Assembly (NCBI GenBank): GCA_905214865.1
Contig: CAJMNO010000024.1
Coordinates: 1-36,649, forward strand
Origin: an uncultured bacterium
GTDB taxonomy: Bacteria; Actinomycetota; Coriobacteriia; Coriobacteriales; Atopobiaceae
Direction of reading: 5' to 3'
DNA length: 36,649 nt
Each line of letters opens with the position of its first letter. The stretch's first letter is position 1. The notes beneath the pieces are model-generated. The model worked only from the letters and a program-made list of their open reading frames with translations. It was not told the origin of the DNA and made no database searches. Shown here piece by piece: positions 31,748 to 36,649 of this stretch. The translations under genes and the position numbers were made by a program.

Positions 31748-33229
31748 CTAGCTGCGACCCGACGCGCGACGCTCCCGGCGCGCGAGCTCGGAGCGCGTGC
31801 GCGCGAGGCCAAGCTCGAGTCCAACCGGATACGTCTGCGGGTTGAGGAAGCGCTTGACCGCGGGGTCGAGCCTCATGAGCGCCTCGCGGCAGCGCGCCTT
31901 GGCGGCCTCGATCCCCTCCGCGCCTTCGCAACCCTCGCCGCGGTCCACCAGCTGGGTCAGGAGCTCGCGCGGCTCGGCGTCGCCCATGTCGTAGCTCACG
32001 TACTCGTCCAGGACGTCCACCATCGCCGTGGGGTCGTCTCCCGCCACCGCGTCGTCCACGATCATGTCGCCCACCGGGCAGCCCGACGCGTCGTAGAACC
32101 TCCTCACGTGCTGGACTCCCGGGATGGTCCGCTTGTATGCGGTCTCGGAGAGCTTGATCACGGGCTCCCACGGGCTGTCGTGCGAGGCGCGCGTGGCGCT
32201 CAGCTTGTAGACGCCGCCGAGCGAGGGCTGCGGGTCGCAGGTGGCAAGCTTGGTGCCCACCCCAAACGAGTCGATGGGCGCACCCTGGGCAAACAGCGAC
32301 TGGATGGTGTACTCGTCCAGGTCGTTGGATGCCGAGATCTTGACATAGGGGAGACCCGCCGCGTCAAACTCGCGGCGCGCCTCCTTGGTGAGCTTGGCGA
32401 GGTCACCCGAGTCGATGCGGATTGCGGCGAGGCGCTCTCCCCTCTCCTCCATCTCCTTGGCGACGGTGATGGCGTTCTTGATGCCCTGGTGAACGTCGTA
32501 GGTGTCGAGCAGAAGCACGCAGTTCTTGGGCATCGACTCGGCGAAGGCCCTGAACGCGTCGAGCTCGCTCGGAAACGCCATGACCCACGAGTGGGCGTGC
32601 GTGCCAAAGACGGGAATGCCGTAGATCTTGCCAGCCAGCACGTTGGACGTGGAGCTGGCGCCGGCGATGTAGGAGGCGCGCGCGACCGCAAGACCGCCGT
32701 CCGGGCCTTGGGCGCGCCTCAGGCCAAAGTCGGAGACCGGATGGCCTTCCGCCGCATGGACCACGCGGGCGGTCTTGGTGGCAACGAGCGTCTGGAAGTT
32801 CACCAGGTTGAGAAGGGCGGTCTCGAGCAGCTGGCAGTCGATGATGGGGCCCTCGACCCTCACCATGGGCTCGCGGGGGAACACCAGGTCGCCCTCGGGA
32901 ACCGCCCAGACCGAGACCCGCATGTGGAAGTCGCGAAGGTAGTCGAGGAAGCCGGCCTTGAACATGGGACCGCCGCCCGGCGCCTGGATTGAGGCGAGGT
33001 AGTCGATCACGTCGTCCTCAAAGACGAAGTTGCTCACGAGGTCCGCGATCTGCCCCATGCCGCACGCCACGGCGTAGCCACCACCAAAGGGGTTGTCGCG
33101 GAAGAAGACGTTGAAGCATGCCTCGGCGTCGACCATCCCCGATTCCCAGAAGCCCTGAGCCATGGTGAGCTCGTAGAGGTCAGTGTTGAGCGATACGTCA
33201 TGTGGGTTCGTTCGGTCTGTCAGTGCCAT
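31748..33229 (-). CDS. pncB: Nicotinate phosphoribosyltransferase
   Basis: A 493-residue enzyme that makes nicotinate mononucleotide from nicotinate and PRPP in NAD salvage. The N-terminal LNTDLYELTMAQGFW motif, the FGTHAHSWVMAF segment with the histidine expected to be phosphorylated, and RIDSGDLAKL with the following KISASNDLDEY are typical of the bacterial type. ATG 33229 with GGAAGG upstream is preferred; the longer frame is non-coding. It lies 59 bases after the small coiled-coil gene and probably shares its transcript. Confidence 0.95.
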   Translation of the reverse strand: MALTDRTNPHDVSLNTDLYELTMAQGFWESGMVDAEACFNVFFRDNPFGGGYAVACGMGQIADLVSNFVFEDDVIDYLASIQAPGGGPMFKAGFLDYLRDFHMRVSVWAVPEGDLVFPREPMVRVEGPIIDCQLLETALLNLVNFQTLVATKTARVVHAAEGHPVSDFGLRRAQGPDGGLAVARASYIAGASSTSNVLAGKIYGIPVFGTHAHSWVMAFPSELDAFRAFAESMPKNCVLLLDTYDVHQGIKNAITVAKEMEERGERLAAIRIDSGDLAKLTKEARREFDAAGLPYVKISASNDLDEYTIQSLFAQGAPIDSFGVGTKLATCDPQPSLGGVYKLSATRASHDSPWEPVIKLSETAYKRTIPGVQHVRRFYDASGCPVGDMIVDDAVAGDDPTAMVDVLDEYVSYDMGDAEPRELLTQLVDRGEGCEGAEGIEAAKARCREALMRLDPAVKRFLNPQTYPVGLELGLARTRSELARRERRASGRS

Positions 33230-33288
33230 GGTGCCTTCCCTTCGAGAGGCGCCCCGCCACGCACACAGCGCGACGGGGCGCACCCGGG

Positions 33289-33603
33289 TTACCTTCCCAA
33301 ATTCATGACCAGGATGATCGCGACGGCGACCGCGATGATCCCGACAAGGACAATCTTCTGCCCCAGGGGCATCTTGAGGTCGTCGTCGGGCTCCATGATC
33401 TTCGCGTTGCGCTCGCGGACCTCGCGGATGCGCCTGTCCTCCTCGGCGTCACGCTGGGCCTTCTCGCGCTCCCGCTTGAGCCGCTCGAGCTCGGCCCGCT
33501 CCTGTGCGGCACGGCTCGCCTCCTCGCGCTGGGCCTTCTCCCGGCGCAGCGCCTCCAGCTCCTCGCGCTCCTCGTCGGTCAACGGCTTGGTGTCGTCTGC
33601 CAT
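33289..33603 (-). CDS. Small tail-anchored coiled-coil protein (104 aa)
   Basis: No named family recognised. Residues 8-68 are almost entirely Glu, Arg, Lys, Ala and Leu and should form one long coiled coil. Residues 83-101 (IVLVGIIAVAVAIILVMNL) form a C-terminal membrane segment with almost nothing after it, so the coil probably faces the cytoplasm. ATG 33603 has GGAAGGG 9 bases upstream; an ATG three codons earlier overlaps that site. It lies between the PflX-like gene and pncB on the same strand, with gaps of 55 and 59 bases. Confidence 0.8.
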   Translation of the reverse strand: MADDTKPLTDEEREELEALRREKAQREEASRAAQERAELERLKREREKAQRDAEEDRRIREVRERNAKIMEPDDDLKMPLGQKIVLVGIIAVAVAIILVMNLGR

Positions 33604-33658
33604 CGCACGCATCCCTTCCCGGCCCGCGTCCGTGCGGGCCACATAGGCAAGTCTAAGG

Positions 33659-34603
33659 TTAGCCCTTGTCGCCCAGTTCGGGGCCGCGCACCCCAGTCGC
33701 GTCGAAGGCGGGCACAAAGCTCTCGGACACCGTACCCCCCTGCTGCCACCACATGCGCTCAAACCCCAGGTCGTCGGCGTGGTCCAGGACCTCCTCGTAC
33801 TCGTCGTCCGTGACGGTGCGCGCAAGCGCGCCGCCCGCCTCCCGACACTGGCGGTTGGGGGTGTACTGGTTCATCACCGAGAGGTCGACCTCGTTGCCGC
33901 AGAGTTCCCACACGCGGTCGAGCACCGCCTTGGAGTCGTCCGCGTGACCCGGGAGCACCAGATGCCTCACCACGATCCCCCTGAGCATGCGGCCGTCCTC
34001 CCCCAGCAGCCTGCCGCCCTTGGAGCGAAGCGAGGCGAGCATGCGCCCAAGGGCCCTGTGCGCCACCTCAGGGTAGTCGGGCGCCTTGGAGAGCCTGCCG
34101 GAAAGCTCGCGCGAGGCGTACTTGTAGTCGGTGAGCCAAACGTCAATCACGTCGCCCATCGCATCCACGACCTCGGAGGTCTCGTACCCGGAGGTGTTGC
34201 ACACGATGGGAAGCGTGAGCCCCGCGTCGCGGGCGAGACCAACCGCCTCCCTCACGTGCGGGGCAAAGTGCAGGGGGGTCACCAGGTTGATGTTGAGCGC
34301 GCCCTGCCCCTGGAGTTCGAGCATCATCTGGGCGAGGCGGGAGGTCGAGACGGGAAGCCCAAAGCCCTCCTGCGAGATCTCGTGGTTCTGGCAGAACACG
34401 CAGCGCAGGGGGCATCCCGTGAAGAAGATGGCTCCCGAGCCCGCCTCTCCCGAGATGGGGGGCTCCTCCCAGTAGTGGAGGGCGCAGCGGGCGACCCTCA
34501 GCGTCGCCGTGGCGCCACAGAACCCCGCGACGCCCTCGAGCCTCCGCGCCCCGCACGCGCGTGGGCAGAGGCTGCATCGCCTGTACGAATCGGCCGAGAC
34601 CAT
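33659..34603 (-). CDS. PflX-like radical SAM protein
   Basis: A 314-residue radical SAM protein of the COG1313/PflX group, related to pyruvate formate-lyase activating enzymes. The [4Fe-4S] motif is C64-PLR-C68-VF-C71, followed by QNHEIS. An N-terminal cysteine set (Cys10, 13, 17, 29 in CSLCPRACG...GFCG) is typical of the group. The HYWEEPPISGEAGSG segment is also characteristic. ATG 34603 follows GAGGAAG at a good distance; a frame open to 34711 looks non-coding. The substrate of this group is not known, and no glycyl-radical enzyme gene is next to it here. Confidence 0.88.
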   Translation of the reverse strand: MVSADSYRRCSLCPRACGARRLEGVAGFCGATATLRVARCALHYWEEPPISGEAGSGAIFFTGCPLRCVFCQNHEISQEGFGLPVSTSRLAQMMLELQGQGALNINLVTPLHFAPHVREAVGLARDAGLTLPIVCNTSGYETSEVVDAMGDVIDVWLTDYKYASRELSGRLSKAPDYPEVAHRALGRMLASLRSKGGRLLGEDGRMLRGIVVRHLVLPGHADDSKAVLDRVWELCGNEVDLSVMNQYTPNRQCREAGGALARTVTDDEYEEVLDHADDLGFERMWWQQGGTVSESFVPAFDATGVRGPELGDKG

Positions 34604-34736
34604 CCCGCTTCCTCCCTCGCAACGGGTGCCGGAGGGGGCATCCCGCCCCGGGAGACCCGCCGGCCAGCCGCCTCCGACGATGGGGCAGCGCGGCATGCGC
34701 CTCTCGGACAAGACCCTCAGACGCAGCTCCCCGCCT

Positions 34737-34771
34737 AAGGAAAGGGCACCCTGGCGAAGCCAAGGTGCCCT
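34737..34771 (-). terminator. Terminator of tRNA-Ala
   Basis: AGGGCACC/GGTGCCCT plus an inner TGGC/GCCA stem form a hairpin 10 bases past the tRNA 3' end. It is followed by TTTCCTT on the minus strand. Confidence 0.8.
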
Positions 34772-34780
34772 GCATTCACA

Positions 34781-34856
34781 TGGTGGAGATGAAGGGATTC
34801 GAACCCTCGGCCTCTGCCTTGCGAAGGCAGCGCTCTCCCAGCTGAGCTACATCCCC
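34781..34856 (-). tRNA. tRNA-Ala(CGC)
   Basis: A 76-nt cloverleaf with encoded CCA at 34781-34783. The acceptor stem GGGGATG/CATCTCC contains the G3-U70 pair that defines alanine tRNAs. The anticodon loop TTCGCAA gives CGC for GCG codons. It is monocistronic, with its own promoter and terminator. Confidence 0.95.
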
Positions 34857-34879
34857 AGGCGCGTTTTCGCGCAAGAGGT

Positions 34880-34908
34880 AGTATCCCGATTTCCACGGCG
34901 GGTGTCAA
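34880..34908 (-). promoter_or_regulatory. Promoter of tRNA-Ala
   Basis: Consensus TTGACA (34903-34908) and GATACT (34880-34885) are 17 bases apart and lie 23 bases upstream of the tRNA 5' end. Confidence 0.85.
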
Positions 34909-35289
34909 CCACTTTTCGCAACCAAATGAAATGTCGCCCCCTGCGGTCGCGTAATGAACCCACCTCTCAAAAAGGTGGGTGCCCTCGTCGTCTCTTCCAG
35001 CTTCCCCAACAACGGGGGATGCCTGTACTAAGAGCGATATATGGGCTCCCTCGAAACGCTTGTCGGTTCACCCTTTATTGCTCCGCAGGGGGTCGACGTC
35101 TTCAATATACGAGAACCTCGCCACAATGCCAGTCTTGACTTGGGGAGCGGCATCGCAAAGACTTGTGAGTTGCGAGCGTTCGCGCGGCTTCAGCCAGCCA
35201 AGACCTTTGTGGACGTTCCCCCTCCCCATCCTTGGCGCAACCTGCGCAGCTCTCATGCCACATGTGCTTTTCCACGCTGGCACGGCACT
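34909..35289. other. Intergenic stretch with no supported gene
   Basis: It contains a small hairpin, ACCCACC/GGTGGGT near 34958-34980, without a T-run. A minus-strand 80-codon frame (35068-35310) has no ribosome site; its second half (SLCDAAPQVKTGIVARFSYI) looks more protein-like than average, but I cannot assign it. A TTGACT at 35132 lacks a good -10. Confidence 0.4.
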
Positions 35290-35320
35290 TTGTTCCCCCT
35301 GGATGAACATCCTGTATCAT
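35290..35320 (+). promoter_or_regulatory. Candidate promoter of the WecA-like gene
   Basis: TTGTTC (35290-35295) and TATCAT (35315-35320) are 19 bases apart. Transcription would begin near 35327, which makes the ATG at 35319 unlikely and supports GTG 35367 with GGAGG at 35350. Confidence 0.5.
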
Positions 35321-35366
35321 GAACGGGTCTATGCGGCGTCTATGCAGGCGGAGGGGTGAGAAGCGC

Positions 35367-36572
35367 GTGATTCAGTCTTGGGTCTCGTACCTATGCGTGT
35401 TTGCCGCGGCGCTTCTCACCTCGCTTGCCCTCACCCCGGCAGCGGGCAAGATCGCCTGGAGGCTTGGCGCGGTCGACTACCCAAGCGCCAGGAGGATCAA
35501 CAAGAGGCCCATCCCGCGCATGGGCGGCATCGCGGTGTTCTCCGGCATCATCGCCGCGTTCGTGGTCCAGTACCTTGGCTCCGTCTACCTGGGATGGCCA
35601 CCCGTCCTCATCCCGAGCCCCCACCTCGAGAGCCTGCGCTACGAGGGTATTGCGCTGGGGTTCGCAATCATCTTCGTCACGGGAATGCTGGACGACGTGT
35701 TTCAGCTCAAGCCCCTCCAGAAGCTCCTCGGTCAGGTCATTGCGGCATCAGTCGCCGCCTTCGCGGGTTGCGTCATCGGCGTGATCGTAAACCCCTTCAC
35801 CGGCGGCCCCCTCGAGCTCGGTTGGCTCGCCTACCCCATCACGATCGTCTACCTCGTCGCGTACGTGAACATCTTCAACCTCATCGATGGCCTGGACGGC
35901 CTGGCATCCGGCATAGCCGCCATCGCGAGCCTGACGATGTTCATCCTGTCGTATCTTGCCCGCCGCGGCGATGCCGCGAGTCTCTCGATTGCAATCCTGG
36001 GCTCGACGCTCGGGTTCCTGCGCTACAACTTCCACCCAGCCAGCATCTTTCTCGGTGACTCCGGATCGCTCCTCATAGGTTATGCCCTCGGTGCGGCGTC
36101 CCTGCTCTCCGTCACCCGCGTCGCGGGCCTCACCACGATCATCGTCCCCCTGGTCATCGCCGCCGTTCCCATCATCGACACGTTCTCCGCCATCGTCAGG
36201 CGCTGGAGGGCGCACGTGAGCATTGGCCAGGCCGACCGCGGCCACATCCACCACCGCCTCATCTCCGAGGGCTTTGACCAGAGGGAGGCGGTGCTGTTCA
36301 TGTATGCCTGGACTGGCGTGCTCTGCCTGGGCAGCATCGTAATGACCCAGGTCTCGCTCTGGCCCCGCATGCTCATCTTCGCTCTGCTCCTGGTGGTCTC
36401 CGCAATCATCGCGCGCCACCTCCACCTGTTCCGGCCCGTCCTCCTGCACCACACCAACCCCAAGACTGGAGACGACGAGCTCATCTCCCCCCAGGATCCG
36501 GACTTCAAGGCCGAGGAGGAGCGCCTGGAGGAGCGGGAGCACTTCCATCACCACCACCAGGACGAGGACTAG
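35367..36572 (+). CDS. wecA: Polyprenyl-phosphate sugar-1-phosphate transferase (WecA/TagO type)
   Basis: A 401-residue integral membrane enzyme of the MraY/WecA family. It transfers GlcNAc-1-phosphate (or a similar sugar phosphate) from UDP to undecaprenyl phosphate and so starts wall polysaccharide or teichoic acid synthesis. About eleven helices are visible. Family motifs are Asp109-Asp110 in GMLDDVFQLKPLQK, NLIDGLDG (171-178), FLGDSGS with Asp231, and RGHIHHRL (292-298). The C-terminal tail is charged and ends with four consecutive histidines (EHFHHHHQDED). GTG 35367 is preferred from the ribosome site and promoter; ATG 35331 or 35319 would add 12 or 16 residues. The gene order beyond the window is unknown. 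Confidence 0.9.
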   Translation: MIQSWVSYLCVFAAALLTSLALTPAAGKIAWRLGAVDYPSARRINKRPIPRMGGIAVFSGIIAAFVVQYLGSVYLGWPPVLIPSPHLESLRYEGIALGFAIIFVTGMLDDVFQLKPLQKLLGQVIAASVAAFAGCVIGVIVNPFTGGPLELGWLAYPITIVYLVAYVNIFNLIDGLDGLASGIAAIASLTMFILSYLARRGDAASLSIAILGSTLGFLRYNFHPASIFLGDSGSLLIGYALGAASLLSVTRVAGLTTIIVPLVIAAVPIIDTFSAIVRRWRAHVSIGQADRGHIHHRLISEGFDQREAVLFMYAWTGVLCLGSIVMTQVSLWPRMLIFALLLVVSAIIARHLHLFRPVLLHHTNPKTGDDELISPQDPDFKAEEERLEEREHFHHHHQDED

Positions 36573-36649
36573 CCCCTGGGTGGTGCGCGCTCGTCCCCAT
36601 TACAGTCAAGCTGAAGCCAGAGCGGTAGCCCCGAGAACCCAAGGGAACG

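Overview
The window is a chromosomal stretch of a high-GC Gram-positive bacterium. An Olsenella/Atopobium-like member of the Coriobacteriia fits best, judging from the GC-rich coding, twin-arginine lipoproteins, a Rho with a long basic N-terminal extension, a membrane-coupled LuxR-type regulator, and BspA-like/DUF5648 surface proteins. This placement is inferred from gene style; no 16S or marker search was possible.

Layout. 1-373: a minus-strand tRNA cluster (His, Lys, Lys) with its own promoter and terminator. 542-1357: an orphan class B-type sortase. 1358-2640: about 1.28 kb with no convincing gene, filled with degenerate palindromic units and one long hairpin. 2704-5134: a three-gene polar amino acid ABC importer. 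5224-11278: the aspartate-to-threonine pathway, as hom-lysC-asd on the minus strand diverging from thrC-thrB on the plus strand. 11356-15113: a tightly overlapping minus-strand operon with a membrane-anchored exoprotein, two ABC permeases, an ABC ATPase of the bacitracin/lantibiotic-immunity type, and a second anchored exoprotein. 15260-17324: just upstream of that operon, a membrane protein with a LuxR helix-turn-helix set between two multi-pass membrane domains, broken by a frameshift at a C7 tract. 17446-22352: a branched-chain amino acid importer (livKHMGF). 22572-24620: a VanZ-like protein and a large signal-peptide protein of unknown function. 25024-26328: a secreted DUF5648/DUF285 repeat protein with a G12 tract upstream. 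26587-29600: rho and a double-winged-helix MarR-like regulator. 29774-34603: argS, pncB, a small tail-anchored coiled-coil protein and a PflX-like radical SAM protein. 34781-34856: tRNA-Ala. 35367-36572: a WecA/TagO-type polyprenyl-phosphate sugar-phosphate transferase. Nothing is evident in the last 77 bases.

How the parts work together. Asd, LysC, Hom, ThrB and ThrC convert aspartate to threonine, and the two importers bring in amino acids. The ABC operon at 11356-15113 and its membrane LuxR partner form a self-contained sense-and-export module resembling a LanFEG-type immunity pump with two unusual exoproteins and no bacteriocin genes nearby. This module and the palindrome array at 1519-2441 are the two parts of the window least explained by known families.
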